64,000 nt of DNA, taken from contig JAGYKD010000001.1 of NCBI GenBank assembly GCA_018401695.1, positions 251,651 through 315,650 on the forward strand, read 5' to 3'. Positions within the stretch are counted from its first letter, which is position 1, and every line of letters starts with the position of its first letter. The notes under the pieces were generated by a model, which saw nothing but the letters and a program-made list of their open reading frames with translations, was not told the DNA's origin and did no database searches. Below, in pieces: positions 18,310 to 27,331 of the stretch. The position numbers and the translations under genes were made by a program. The DNA comes from Flavobacteriales bacterium. Lineage in GTDB: Bacteria > Bacteroidota > Bacteroidia > CAIKAF01.

Positions 18310-19533
18310 TTAGTCTGCTTTCTGATCAGACCTTTTTGGCCCTCTGGCTCGTGCCATATACACCCCAAGACGGCGGCCCCGCAACCCGCCCAACATCCAA
18401 AAATTGATGAGAAGCAAAACCGCTCCCACATAGTATGGGACCTCATGGCTTATTCCGTAAAATACACCCGCCATTAAGGGCCCAAAAAAACGAGCCGAAG
18501 CCCCTGTACTTTGGTACAAACCCATAGTGCTTCCTTGCACTTCGCTACGGGTAATTTTGGAGAGCAATGACAAGCCGGGGGCAATCATTAGCCCATTGGC
18601 CAAGGCAATAAAAAAGAGCACAATCAACTCCGCAGGTATAAACCAAGCATCCGGAATTAGGGGGATACTGCTTAAACAAACCATAAGCATGCCCGCTCCA
18701 ATAAACATGAGCCTTAATTCTCCCAACCATTTAACCAGAGGGCCAACCAGCAGTCCCTGAGAAATTCCAGAGCACAAACCTATAAACGAAAACAACCAAC
18801 TAATCTCTTTCTCACTCAGCATACGCTCCTCCTTCCATGTAAGGGTTGCCGCCAACTGAAACATAAAAAATGCTACCGTGTACACAAAGTAATTCACAAA
18901 GAGTGCCCGCTGCCCGGGGTGCTTAAATGACCGCACAAAAGCACGCAAAGGAAGCACCCGAATAGGGGTGTCCGGTTGCTTTTCTTGCAAACTCTCCGGC
19001 AATATAAAATAGGCCAATACAAGATTTAAAAAACACAATCCACCCGTAAACCAACCCACGGCCTCAAAACCATAATCCGCCATTAAAAATCCTCCTACCG
19101 GAGCTCCAAAAATAAATCCCAAAGAAAAAGCCGCTCCAATTAAAGCTAAAGAGCCGGCGCGCTTTTCCGGACTGGTAATATCCGAAATATAAGCCTGGGC
19201 CGCCGAAATATTGCCTGACCCAACACCGGCCAACAGACGAGCTCCCAGCAGCAATGGTACCGTACCCGCAAAGGCCATGAGCCCATAGCTCAAGGTATGT
19301 ATGGCGGTAGAACCCAAAATTATTGGCCGCCGACCGTAACGGTCCGACAAAGCGCCCCAAATGGGGGTCAAAAAAAACTGGGCCAAACTGTACACAGCCG
19401 TCACCAAACCCACCGCCAAGTCGCTGCCTCCTATGTCCTTAACAAAAATGGGTAAAATGGGAATAACCACTCCAAAACTGAATAGGTCCACAAAAATGGT
19501 GAGCAATAAAAGGGGAAGTGCGCGGCCCGGCAT
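18310..19533 (-). CDS. MFS efflux transporter, TetA-like (DHA1) family
   Basis: 407 residues with 12 hydrophobic helices. The family motif between helices 2 and 3 is GALSDRYGRRPIIL, and motif C-like GAAFSLGFIFGAPVGGFL is in helix 5, marking a proton-driven drug antiporter of the TCR/Tet group. The start chosen is the ATG at 19533 (MPGRALPLLLL); further upstream codons would lie before the promoter box. Substrate unknown. A single-gene unit on the minus strand, convergent to the phosphatase gene. Confidence 0.87.
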   Translation of the reverse strand: MPGRALPLLLLTIFVDLFSFGVVIPILPIFVKDIGGSDLAVGLVTAVYSLAQFFLTPIWGALSDRYGRRPIILGSTAIHTLSYGLMAFAGTVPLLLGARLLAGVGSGNISAAQAYISDITSPEKRAGSLALIGAAFSLGFIFGAPVGGFLMADYGFEAVGWFTGGLCFLNLVLAYFILPESLQEKQPDTPIRVLPLRAFVRSFKHPGQRALFVNYFVYTVAFFMFQLAATLTWKEERMLSEKEISWLFSFIGLCSGISQGLLVGPLVKWLGELRLMFIGAGMLMVCLSSIPLIPDAWFIPAELIVLFFIALANGLMIAPGLSLLSKITRSEVQGSTMGLYQSTGASARFFGPLMAGVFYGISHEVPYYVGAVLLLINFWMLGGLRGRRLGVYMARARGPKRSDQKAD

Positions 19534-19537
19534 GTGG

Positions 19538-19545
19538 CAAAGGTA
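19538..19545 (-). promoter_or_regulatory. -7 box (TACCTTTG) of the MFS gene
   Basis: Exact TAnnTTTG match on the minus strand, 4 nt before the ATG at 19533, so the transcript must be leaderless or nearly so. No clear -33 element at the usual distance. Confidence 0.55.
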
Positions 19546-19586
19546 AACAGCCAAAATGCTTTGACACCGATAAGCCTTTATTTTTG

Positions 19587-19620
19587 TTTGCACGTTAATG
19601 CTGCTTTTCCATTACTTTTG
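19587..19620 (+). promoter_or_regulatory. Promoter of the lipoprotein gene (TTTG-N22-TACTTTTG)
   Basis: TTTG at 19587-19590 and TACTTTTG at 19613-19620, spacing 22. The ATG follows at 19625, only 4 nt after the -7 box, so the mRNA would be leaderless. Confidence 0.7.
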
Positions 19621-19624
19621 TACC

Positions 19625-20635
19625 ATGAAACGCTGGATTCCTTTTGGCTTCGCCCTTTTGTTCCTTTTTTCCTGCGACAACGAAGTCGATTTAACTGCCG
19701 ATTACAAAGACATTCCTGTAGTGTACGGCCTACTGGATGCCACTCAAGATACCCAGTGGATTCGAATCAATAAAGCCTTCCTTGGCGATGGTAACGCCCT
19801 GATTTTTGCCCAAACAGCCGACTCCATTTACTACCCCAACCTTCAAGTAGCCCTGCTTCGTCTCAACAGCGGAGGTGACCCAATGGACTCCATTGCCCTC
19901 GAACGCACCGAAAATGCCATACTCAAAGACGACGGCACCTTTGCCCCCAACCCCAACATCTTGTTCCGATACACCTCGGCCATTAACCAAACTTCCGACT
20001 ACAGACTCCATATCTTTAACCCCGACAACCAGCGCCGTATTTTAGTAGAAACCCCCATTGCCCGCCCCCCCGTTTTCGACTACCCCAACAGCACCAACGT
20101 TAAACTCAACTGGGAGTTTAATGCCACCCTGAACCCGAATCCCGTCATCGATTTTGTTTGGCTCAAATCCAACAATGTAACAGCCTATCAGTTTGAATTC
20201 ACCTTTGAGTACGACGAATTCCCCCAAAGCAATACCTCAAACCGCACCCGAAAGCGCTTTGTGAACACCTACGGCTTGTTCAACCCATTCATCGACCAAC
20301 CGGCCTTGAACCAAATACGTTTTGGCATTTCCAAAGAAGATTTTTACACATCCATTGTAAACAACATAACGGAAGACCCCAACCTAGGGCGCGAATTCAT
20401 TGCCATTCACCTACGCGTTTACGGCGCCAGCGAAGAACTCTACCGCTACATCGACATCAACAAACCCAGCACCAGCATTGTGCAAAAAGCCAGCGACTAC
20501 ACCAACATCCCCGAAGGTAAAGGCATTTTTGCCTCGCGTACGCAGGTAAGCCTGAATGGCTTACGCTTGGCCGACAACACCTTAGACTCGCTCCGCAGCG
20601 GAAGATTTACCAACGCATTGAATTTTATCAATTAG
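19625..20635 (+). CDS. Conserved outer-membrane-type lipoprotein of unknown function
   Basis: 336 residues. The signal peptide ends in a lipobox, LLFLFSCDNEVDL, with the acylated Cys near residue 18, so the protein is anchored in an envelope membrane. The mature part opens with DIPVVYGLLDATQDTQWIRI and an adjacent AFLGDGNAL, a pattern I associate with Bacteroidota lipoproteins of the DUF4249 type (beta-sandwich followed by a larger domain), but the match is not certain. No enzyme motif was seen. The start at 19625 is fixed by the signal peptide and by the promoter box 4 nt before it. Monocistronic; followed by a long repeat-rich spacer. Confidence 0.75.
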   Translation: MKRWIPFGFALLFLFSCDNEVDLTADYKDIPVVYGLLDATQDTQWIRINKAFLGDGNALIFAQTADSIYYPNLQVALLRLNSGGDPMDSIALERTENAILKDDGTFAPNPNILFRYTSAINQTSDYRLHIFNPDNQRRILVETPIARPPVFDYPNSTNVKLNWEFNATLNPNPVIDFVWLKSNNVTAYQFEFTFEYDEFPQSNTSNRTRKRFVNTYGLFNPFIDQPALNQIRFGISKEDFYTSIVNNITEDPNLGREFIAIHLRVYGASEELYRYIDINKPSTSIVQKASDYTNIPEGKGIFASRTQVSLNGLRLADNTLDSLRSGRFTNALNFIN

Positions 20636-20639
20636 GGTT

Positions 20640-20796
20640 TTGGGGCGCCTTATCCTGTCGTCGCGGGTAGTAAAGCCACCAAAAGCACGCCGCTGCAAGG
20701 GCTGCGGTGGCTCACCTGTAGGTTCCGCCTCCTCGCCCGGCAGCGGCGGCTTTTGGAGCCTTTAGCTACCCTGCTCCACCAGGGGCGCAAAATCCC
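20640..20796 (+). repeat. GC-rich spacer repeat, GGCGCCTWATCC family, copy 1
   Basis: Begins GGGGCGCCTTATCCTGTC and ends near AGGGGCGCAAAATCC. The same start/end pattern with CCTCCTCGCC in the middle recurs at 42301-42457 and, reversed and more diverged, at 56648-56811. Non-coding. It lies 20 nt left of a terminal-inverted-repeat element, as copy 2 does. Confidence 0.6.
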
Positions 20797-20815
20797 ACTT
20801 CGTAGCTAGCTCATT

Positions 20816-21010
20816 GAGATCGTTGACGGGAGGCGTTTTCAAGGTCTTTAGATGCCGACCTCAGCGTCGGTGCAGATTAAGGCACGGACAAATTGAAGGC
20901 CCCCTGACGCTTCGGTCAGGACAAAATGCTTGAGATTTGGCCATAACGCAAACCCTGACGCCTCGGTCAGGACAGGATCGCCGCCAGAATAGTCTCCCGT
21001 CAACGGTCTC
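20816..21010 (+). repeat. Terminal-inverted-repeat element, copy A
   Basis: 195 bp bounded by GAGATCGTTGACGGGAG and CTCCCGTCAACGGTCTC, a 17-bp inverted repeat with one mismatch. Inside are three hairpins: CCGACCTCAGCGTCGG, CTGACGCTTCGGTCAG and CCTGACGCCTCGGTCAGG. No ORF. The reverse complement of copy D (63210-63432) matches it along nearly its whole length. MITE-like. Confidence 0.75.
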
Positions 21011-21209
21011 TCATTTTTCATGGACAGGACCCCGGACCTTCCGAAAAAAAAGGGCCGTATGTTGTGAAGCAAAGCCAAGATAATTGGATTCACTGCTCTT
21101 AAAAGGCGGAGTTCCATAGGCATTAAAACGCCATTTTGGCAGACCAACCAAGCCCAAAGCTGCCAATTGAACGGGTTCCTTTCAAAAAACTGCCAATTTG
21201 TAGCCCTAA

Positions 21210-21240
21210 TTTGCCTTGGAACGGTTTTGGCTCATCTTTG
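21210..21240 (+). promoter_or_regulatory. Promoter of dnaK (TTTG-N19-CATCTTTG)
   Basis: TTTG at 21210-21213, CATCTTTG at 21233-21240 (one mismatch to TAnnTTTG), 22 nt before the ATG. No CIRCE-type heat-shock inverted repeat is present. Confidence 0.55.
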
Positions 21241-21262
21241 CCAAAATTGCCAAAACAGCATC

Positions 21263-23161
21263 ATGGGAAAAATTATAGGAATTGACTTAGGTACAACCAA
21301 CTCTTGTGTCTCCGTAATGGAAGGTAAGCAGCCGGTGGTTATACCCAACAGCGAAGGAAAAAGAACTACCCCTTCCATCGTAGCCTTTCTGGACAATGGG
21401 GAACGTAAAGTAGGCGATGCCGCAAAACGTCAGGCCATCACCAACCCTTACAAAACCATTTTCTCCATCAAACGATTCATGGGTTCCAGCTTTAGCGACC
21501 TCTCTAAAGAAGTGGCACGTGTACCCTACAAAGTAGTAAAAGGCGACAACGACACCCCAAGGGTTCAAATCGACGACCGCAAATACAGCCCCCAAGAAAT
21601 TTCGGCCATGATTCTTCAGAAAATGAAGCAAACCGCCGAAGATTATTTGGGACAAACCGTAACCGAAGCCGTAATTACCGTTCCGGCATATTTTAACGAT
21701 GCCCAGCGTCAGGCTACCAAAGAAGCCGGCGAGGTAGCAGGACTTAAGGTGCGCCGAATCATCAACGAACCTACAGCCGCTGCTCTAGCCTACGGACTCG
21801 ACAAGCAAGACAAAGACATGAATGTGGTGGTCTTTGACTGCGGGGGGGGCACGCACGATGTGTCTATCTTGGAACTTGGCGACGGAGTGTTTGAGGTAAA
21901 ATCTACAGATGGCGACACCCATTTGGGTGGCGACGATTTCGACCAAAAAATAATCGACTGGTTGGCCGATGAGTTCCAAAACGATGAAGGTTTAGACCTT
22001 CGCAAGGACGGCATGGCCCTTCAGCGGCTCAAAGAAGCAGCAGAAAAAGCCAAAATTGAGCTTAGCAGCTCCACCGAAACCGAAATTAACTTGCCCTACA
22101 TTATGCCTGTTGACGGCATTCCCAAGCACTTGGTGCGCAAACTTTCTCGCTCCAAATTCGAACAACTCTGCGACGATCTTATTCAACGCACCATTGAGCC
22201 TTGTCGTTCGGCACTTAAAAACGCCAATATGTCGGCTTCCGATATTGATGAGGTGATTTTGGTAGGTGGTTCCACTCGAATTCCGGCTGTGCAAGCCGCC
22301 GTTGAAAAGTTCTTTGGAAAGACTCCTTCCAAAGGAGTAAATCCGGACGAAGTAGTGGCCATTGGAGCCGCCATTCAGGGAGGCGTGCTTTCCGGCGACG
22401 TAAAAGACGTGTTATTGGTAGACGTTACCCCGCTCAGCCTGGGTATTGAAACCATGGGCGGTGTTATGACTAAGCTTATCGAATCCAATACCACCATCCC
22501 CACCAAAAAATCGGAGGTATTTAGTACCGCCTCCGATAATCAACCTTCGGTAGAAATACATGTACTTCAGGGAGAGCGGCCGATGGCCAACCAAAACAAA
22601 ACCATTGGTAAGTTTGTGCTGAGCGATATTCCACCGGCACCTAGAGGCATTCCAAAAATTGAAGTAACCTTTGATATCGATGCCAACGGCATTTTGAACG
22701 TTTCGGCCAAAGACCAAGCCACCGGTAAAGAACAAAGCATACGCATTGAGGCCTCTTCCGGGCTAAGCCAGGAAGAAATCGAACGCATGCGCCAAGAAGC
22801 CGAAGCTAACGCCGAAGCAGATAAAGAAGCACGCGAAAAGGTAGAAAAACTCAACGCGGCTGATGGCTTGGTTTTCCAAGTAGAAAAGTTCCTTAAAGAA
22901 AATGGGGACAAAGTGCCTGAGGACAAAAAAGCCGAAATTACACCGGCAGTTGACGCCCTTAAAAAGGCCCATCAAGAGCAAAACATGGCAGAAATCGACA
23001 GCGCCATGGAAAACCTCAACCGCATTTTCTCCGAAATTGGACAGGCCATGTACCAACAAGAGGGCGGTGCCGAAGGAGCAGGTGGCGCACAAAACCAAGA
23101 CAATCAGGGTCCAGGCGGTGGCGACGACGTTACCGATGTAGACTACGAAGAGGTCAAGTAA
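21263..23161 (+). CDS. dnaK: Chaperone DnaK (Hsp70)
   Basis: ATP-dependent chaperone, 632 residues. The start at 21263 gives [20 protein letters not shown], the first phosphate loop; codons upstream of it encode only non-conserved sequence. The second nucleotide motif is [14 protein letters not shown], the Bacteroidota variant of DLGGGTFDVS, and [11 protein letters not shown] is adenosine-binding. Linker [19 protein letters not shown] leads to the substrate domain (about 390-510), helical lid, and acidic tail ending [11 protein letters not shown], which recruits co-chaperones. Neither dnaJ nor grpE is adjacent. Own promoter and strong terminator: a single-gene unit. Confidence 0.97.
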   Translation: MGKIIGIDLGTTNSCVSVMEGKQPVVIPNSEGKRTTPSIVAFLDNGERKVGDAAKRQAITNPYKTIFSIKRFMGSSFSDLSKEVARVPYKVVKGDNDTPRVQIDDRKYSPQEISAMILQKMKQTAEDYLGQTVTEAVITVPAYFNDAQRQATKEAGEVAGLKVRRIINEPTAAALAYGLDKQDKDMNVVVFDCGGGTHDVSILELGDGVFEVKSTDGDTHLGGDDFDQKIIDWLADEFQNDEGLDLRKDGMALQRLKEAAEKAKIELSSSTETEINLPYIMPVDGIPKHLVRKLSRSKFEQLCDDLIQRTIEPCRSALKNANMSASDIDEVILVGGSTRIPAVQAAVEKFFGKTPSKGVNPDEVVAIGAAIQGGVLSGDVKDVLLVDVTPLSLGIETMGGVMTKLIESNTTIPTKKSEVFSTASDNQPSVEIHVLQGERPMANQNKTIGKFVLSDIPPAPRGIPKIEVTFDIDANGILNVSAKDQATGKEQSIRIEASSGLSQEEIERMRQEAEANAEADKEAREKVEKLNAADGLVFQVEKFLKENGDKVPEDKKAEITPAVDALKKAHQEQNMAEIDSAMENLNRIFSEIGQAMYQQEGGAEGAGGAQNQDNQGPGGGDDVTDVDYEEVK

Positions 23162-23164
23162 ATG

Positions 23165-23195
23165 AAAAAGGCGCAAGTGATTGCGCCTTTTTTTT
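23165..23195 (+). terminator. Rho-independent terminator of dnaK
   Basis: AAAAAGGCGCAA, loop GTGA, TTGCGCC then a run of eight T. Starts 4 nt after the dnaK stop. Confidence 0.92.
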
Positions 23196-23275
23196 CGATT
23201 ATTTTTCTAATTTTTGCATAGCTAGAGGCGCACCGATGGTGCCTCTATTTGTGTTGAACATTAACCAAAAACACC

Positions 23276-24268
23276 ATGGCCCAAGGCAAAATATTTGTGA
23301 CCGGCGGCGCCGGATTTATTGGAAGCAGGGTGGTTCGTTCCTTGCTTCAAAAGGGCTACGAAGTGCGATGCCTGCTGCGCGAAACCACCAATACCAGGCG
23401 ACTTGAAGGATTAAACTACGAGCCTTTTTTGGGCGACCTTACCCGGCCTGAAAGCGTGCAAGAGGGCATGAAAGGCTGCACAGGGGTTGTTCACTTAGCC
23501 TCTCTTTCCAACTGGAAAGACATTCATAGCCCCAAAATGCGTCGGGTGGTGGTCGATGGATCTGCCTACGTACTCGATGCCGCGGTGGCCAACGGAAATT
23601 TACCTATGGTATATGTTTCTTCTTCTACCGCCGTGGATGGCACCGACGACTTAAAGATTCTAAATGAAGAGAGTCCACTTACCTTGCCTAAGCACAAAAA
23701 GGACTATGTGTATGCCCATGCCAAAAAAGAAGTAGAAGAAATGTGCAAGGCATATGCTCAAAAAGGCTTACCGGTGTGTATTGTAAATCCAACCGAGGTA
23801 TATGGCCCCGAAGATTGGGATTTAACCACGGCGGGCAACCTTATTGATTTTGCCAAAACCAAGACCGTGCAGCTTGCCGAAGGGGGCACCAGCATTGTGC
23901 ATGTAGACGACGTGGCCGCTGGAATTGTGGCTGCGCTCCAAACAGGCCAACCGGGGGAACGTTACATTTTGGGGGGAGAAAACCTGCATTTTAAGGAGTT
24001 GGCTGCGCTTACCCTGGAAATTTTAGGCCAACCGGTAAAGATTAAAATGATTTCCAGAAAAATGTTGTTGAATTTGGCTTGGTTGTCCAAAACCCTAAAA
24101 ATAAATATGGGTTTTGAACCTGCCGTTATTCCTTATGCGGTAAAGTATTGGTTTATAGACAACAGCAAAGCCAAAAAAGAATTGGGCGTGGAGTTTCGTT
24201 CGGCGCGTGAAATTCTGGAACCCACTTTGGCATGGGTTAAAAAAGAAGGTTTTCTGGACAAAAAATAA
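23276..24268 (+). CDS. NAD-dependent epimerase/dehydratase (extended SDR)
   Basis: 330 residues. N-terminal Rossmann motif VTGGAGFIGSRVV (TGxxGxxG), catalytic Ser in VYVSSSTAV and YxxxK in YVYAHAKKE (about residues 143-147). LLRETTNTRRLEGL matches dihydroflavonol-reductase-like and HpnA-like members, which act on sugars or small carbonyl lipids; the substrate is unknown. The hairpin in the leader at 23223-23242 (AGAGG/CCTCT with CACC/GGTG) could affect expression. Monocistronic between the dnaK terminator and the palindrome before metH. Confidence 0.82.
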   Translation: MAQGKIFVTGGAGFIGSRVVRSLLQKGYEVRCLLRETTNTRRLEGLNYEPFLGDLTRPESVQEGMKGCTGVVHLASLSNWKDIHSPKMRRVVVDGSAYVLDAAVANGNLPMVYVSSSTAVDGTDDLKILNEESPLTLPKHKKDYVYAHAKKEVEEMCKAYAQKGLPVCIVNPTEVYGPEDWDLTTAGNLIDFAKTKTVQLAEGGTSIVHVDDVAAGIVAALQTGQPGERYILGGENLHFKELAALTLEILGQPVKIKMISRKMLLNLAWLSKTLKINMGFEPAVIPYAVKYWFIDNSKAKKELGVEFRSAREILEPTLAWVKKEGFLDKK

Positions 24269-24311
24269 TTGGCGATTTTGCGGCCCTGACCGACCGGCTA
24301 CCCGCCCTTGA

Positions 24312-24387
24312 CCAAGCCTAGTGCTGATGCCTTGGCGGACGCGGAGCTTTAGCGAGCGCTCCGGCAAGGCTTTCAGCACAGGCTTGG
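24312..24387. repeat. Large imperfect palindrome upstream of metH
   Basis: CCAAGCCTAGTGCTGATGCC and onward pairs with the arm ending GGCTTGG (24364-24387), with an inner CGGAGC/GCTCCG hairpin. A related palindrome with the same right-arm words (CACAGG, GGCTTGGGC) is at 59394-59454, so this is a dispersed repeat and not a gene-specific riboswitch. Confidence 0.65.
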
Positions 24388-24470
24388 GCAAGGGCGCGTA
24401 ATAGGAAGGGCAGGAAAAGCCGCCCCAATTAATCCTCCAAAAAAGGCAAACATCATTCCAAATAAGGCTG

Positions 24471-24478
24471 TATTTTTG
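24471..24478 (+). promoter_or_regulatory. -7 box (TATTTTTG) of metH
   Basis: Exact TAnnTTTG match whose last base is the first base of the upstream GTG start candidate. Transcription would then begin close to the second GTG (24484), suggesting that one is the real, leaderless start. No -33 element was found. Confidence 0.5.
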
Positions 24479-27165
24479 TGGCTGTGAGTAAACTTATAGC
24501 ACCCTATCTTCGGTTGTCCGGGCTGGAGCCATTGAACCTGACTCCGGAAACCAATTTTGTTAATATCGGTGAGCGTTGCAATGTTACCGGCAGCCGGAAA
24601 TTTTTGCGTCTTATAAAAGAGGGCGATTTTGAGCAGGCCGTGGGCATTGCCTTGGAGCAAGTGCGTGGCGGTGCCCAAGTGCTGGATGTGAACATGGACG
24701 AGGGCATGCTGGACGGCAAAGAAGCCATGGTTCGCTTTTTGAATCTAATTGCTTCCGAGCCTGAAATTGCGCGGATTCCTGTCATGATAGATTCTTCCAA
24801 ATGGGAAATAATATTGGCAGGTTTAAAATGTCTGCAAGGCAAAGGCATTGTAAACTCCATTTCGATGAAGGCCGGTGAAGCAGAGTTTTTGGAACAAGCC
24901 CGCGAAATTAAGCGCTTTGGAGCTGCTACGGTGGTCATGGCCTTTGACGAAGAAGGCCAAGCGGACAGCCTGGAACGGCGCATTGAAATTTGTACCCGAG
25001 CGTATAAATTACTCACTGAAAAACTGCATTTTCCGGCCTGGGACATCATTTTTGACCCCAATATATTTCCGGTAGCTACCGGCATTGATACGCACAACAA
25101 CTACGCCGTAGACTTTTTTGAAGCCACCCGTTGGATCAAAACCAACCTTCCGCATGCCAAAGTTTCCGGAGGGGTGAGTAATGTGTCTTTTTCGTTTAGA
25201 GGCAACAACCGCGTGCGGGAGGCCATGCATTCGTCCTTCCTTTACCATGGCATAAAAGCCGGTATGGATATGGGCATTGTAAACCCAAGCCAGCTGGAGG
25301 TATACGATGAAATTCCAAAGGACTTGTTGGATTTGGTGGAGGATGTGCTGCTCAACCGCAGACCGGATGCCACCGAACGCCTGCTGGACAAAGCCGAAAG
25401 TTACCGCGACGACAGCGTTAAAGAAGTAGAGGCCGAAGCTTGGCGCAGCGGAACGGTTCAGGAGCGGTTGAGCCATGCCTTGGTGAAGGGCATCATTGAT
25501 TTTATTGATGCTGACGTTGAAGAAGCCCGGCAAATGTTCGAGCGCCCTATTCAAGTGATTGAAGGCCCGCTGATGGACGGCATGAATGTGGTGGGAGACC
25601 TGTTTGGCGCCGGAAAAATGTTTTTGCCCCAGGTGGTAAAATCGGCCCGGGTTATGAAAAAAGCGGTAGCCATTCTTCTGCCCTACATCGAAGCCGAAAA
25701 AACCGAAGCCAGTAAAAAGCAAGGAAGAGTGCTTATGGCCACCGTAAAAGGCGATGTGCACGATATCGGTAAAAATATTGTGGGCGTTGTTTTGGGCTGC
25801 AACAATTACGAGGTAATTGACATGGGGGTAATGGTGCCCGCCGATAAAATTTTGGAACGAGCCAAAAAAGAAGAAGTTGATGTTGTGGGTCTTAGTGGCT
25901 TAATCACCCCGAGCTTGGACGAAATGGTGCATGTGGCCAGGGAAATGGAGCGGCAGGGGTTCACCATCCCGCTTTTGATTGGAGGAGCCACCACCTCCAA
26001 AGCCCATACAGCGGTTAAAATTGAGCCGGCCTATCCCTCGGGGCAAGTAATTCATGTATTGGATGCTTCGCGATCGGTTCCGGTGGTTGAAGCCATGTTG
26101 GGCGAAAAGAAAACCGCCTTTTTAGAGCGACTTAAAACCGAATACGACGAGGTACGCGAGCGTTTTGCCAATCAGCAAGAAAACCGCAACCTAATTGATT
26201 TAGAAAGCGCCAGGGCCAATGCCGCCCAAGTGATTTTTGGTCCCGAAGAAGTAAAGGAGCCAAAGCAAAAGGGAGTTTTTCAACTGGAGAGCTACGATTT
26301 GGAGGAACTGGCGAAGTACATCGATTGGACTCCATTTTTCCAGACTTGGGAATTGGCCGGACGCTACCCTGCCATTTTGGAAGATCAGGTGGTGGGTACC
26401 CAAGCCAAAGAGCTGTTTAAGGATGCCCGCGAAATGCTGGACCGCATCATTAAAGAAAAATGGGTTCAAGCCAGGGCGGTATTTGGCCTATTCCCTGCCC
26501 ATGCTGTAGGCGACGATGTGGTAGTGTATACAGACGAAAGTCGATTAGAAGAGCGTTGTCGTTTTCATTTTTCGCGTCAACAAAACAAAAAAGCGGCCGG
26601 ACAGCCCAATTTCTGTTTGGCCGATTGGATAGCTCCTGTGGAAAGTGGCGTGGCCGATTGGATTGGCGGCTTTGCGGTAAGTACCGGCCATGGCATGGAG
26701 CCACATTTGGAGCGGTTTAAGGCAGAGCACGACGACTACCAAAGCATTATGTTTAAAGCTCTGGCCGACCGTTTGGCAGAGGCATTTGCGGAACGGTTGC
26801 ACCAAAAAGTGCGCATGGAATACTGGGGCTACGATTCTGAGGAACGCCTGGACAATGAATCTTTAATTCGCGAAAAATACCGAGGCATTCGCCCGGCACC
26901 GGGTTACCCTGCTTGTCCTGACCATACGGAGAAAGTCACTTTATTTGATTTGCTAGAGGCACCTGAACGTGCCGGAATTCATTTAACCGAAAGCATGGCC
27001 ATGGATCCGGCTTCCAGTGTGAGCGGTTGGTATTTTGCCCATCCCGACAGCCGATATTTTGGCTTGGGCAAAATCAAAAAGGATCAGGTAGCCGACTTGG
27101 CAACACGTAAAAAACTGGCTCTGGAGCGCATGGAACAGTGGTTGATGCCGGTATTGGGCTATTGA
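24478..27165 (+). CDS. metH: Cobalamin-dependent methionine synthase, folate/B12/activation half (MetH2)
   Basis: About 895 residues against about 1,230 in E. coli. The N-terminal homocysteine/zinc domain is absent; the protein begins at the folate (pterin-binding) domain, [20 protein letters not shown], then the cobalamin cap and B12 domain with the base-off His motif [13 protein letters not shown] (about 425-437), and the SAM reactivation domain with [15 protein letters not shown] (about 800). In split-MetH Bacteroidota the homocysteine part is a separate gene, usually next door; here neither it nor metF is adjacent. Start is GTG at 24478, or GTG at 24484 judged from the promoter box. Cytoplasmic, makes methionine. 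Confidence 0.93.
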   Translation: MAVSKLIAPYLRLSGLEPLNLTPETNFVNIGERCNVTGSRKFLRLIKEGDFEQAVGIALEQVRGGAQVLDVNMDEGMLDGKEAMVRFLNLIASEPEIARIPVMIDSSKWEIILAGLKCLQGKGIVNSISMKAGEAEFLEQAREIKRFGAATVVMAFDEEGQADSLERRIEICTRAYKLLTEKLHFPAWDIIFDPNIFPVATGIDTHNNYAVDFFEATRWIKTNLPHAKVSGGVSNVSFSFRGNNRVREAMHSSFLYHGIKAGMDMGIVNPSQLEVYDEIPKDLLDLVEDVLLNRRPDATERLLDKAESYRDDSVKEVEAEAWRSGTVQERLSHALVKGIIDFIDADVEEARQMFERPIQVIEGPLMDGMNVVGDLFGAGKMFLPQVVKSARVMKKAVAILLPYIEAEKTEASKKQGRVLMATVKGDVHDIGKNIVGVVLGCNNYEVIDMGVMVPADKILERAKKEEVDVVGLSGLITPSLDEMVHVAREMERQGFTIPLLIGGATTSKAHTAVKIEPAYPSGQVIHVLDASRSVPVVEAMLGEKKTAFLERLKTEYDEVRERFANQQENRNLIDLESARANAAQVIFGPEEVKEPKQKGVFQLESYDLEELAKYIDWTPFFQTWELAGRYPAILEDQVVGTQAKELFKDAREMLDRIIKEKWVQARAVFGLFPAHAVGDDVVVYTDESRLEERCRFHFSRQQNKKAAGQPNFCLADWIAPVESGVADWIGGFAVSTGHGMEPHLERFKAEHDDYQSIMFKALADRLAEAFAERLHQKVRMEYWGYDSEERLDNESLIREKYRGIRPAPGYPACPDHTEKVTLFDLLEAPERAGIHLTESMAMDPASSVSGWYFAHPDSRYFGLGKIKKDQVADLATRKKLALERMEQWLMPVLGY

Positions 27166-27249
27166 ATTCCATGAAGAAAAGCTTTATCAGCGTTTCAGAA
27201 GTTCAGGATTGTTTAAGCTCGTTTATGCTTTAGGCTTATAAGGAACAAA

Positions 27250-27318
27250 TTGGGCTTCCATACGCAGAAAACACAAGGTCTTAACGGTCTCAAAATGCGT
27301 TTGCGTGGGGAAGCCCAA
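27250..27318. terminator. Inverted repeat between convergent metH and porE-like genes
   Basis: TTGGGCTTCC (27250-27259) pairs with GGAAGCCCAA (27309-27318) around a 49-nt loop holding an inner ACGCA/TGCGT pair. T-runs lie to the right. Likely a bidirectional terminator. Confidence 0.55.
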
Positions 27319-27331
27319 ATGGCAAGGCTTT

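Noticed and set aside
20848-21147. 99-codon minus-strand frame in the dnaK upstream spacer
   Set aside because: It spans repeat copy A; similar frames occur at other copies (for example 38913-39131), showing they come from the repeat.
24269-24477. Cobalamin riboswitch upstream of metH
   Set aside because: The structure here is a simple palindrome related to another at 59394. No B12-box-like conserved sequence was seen, and the -7 promoter box lies after it, so it would not be in the message.
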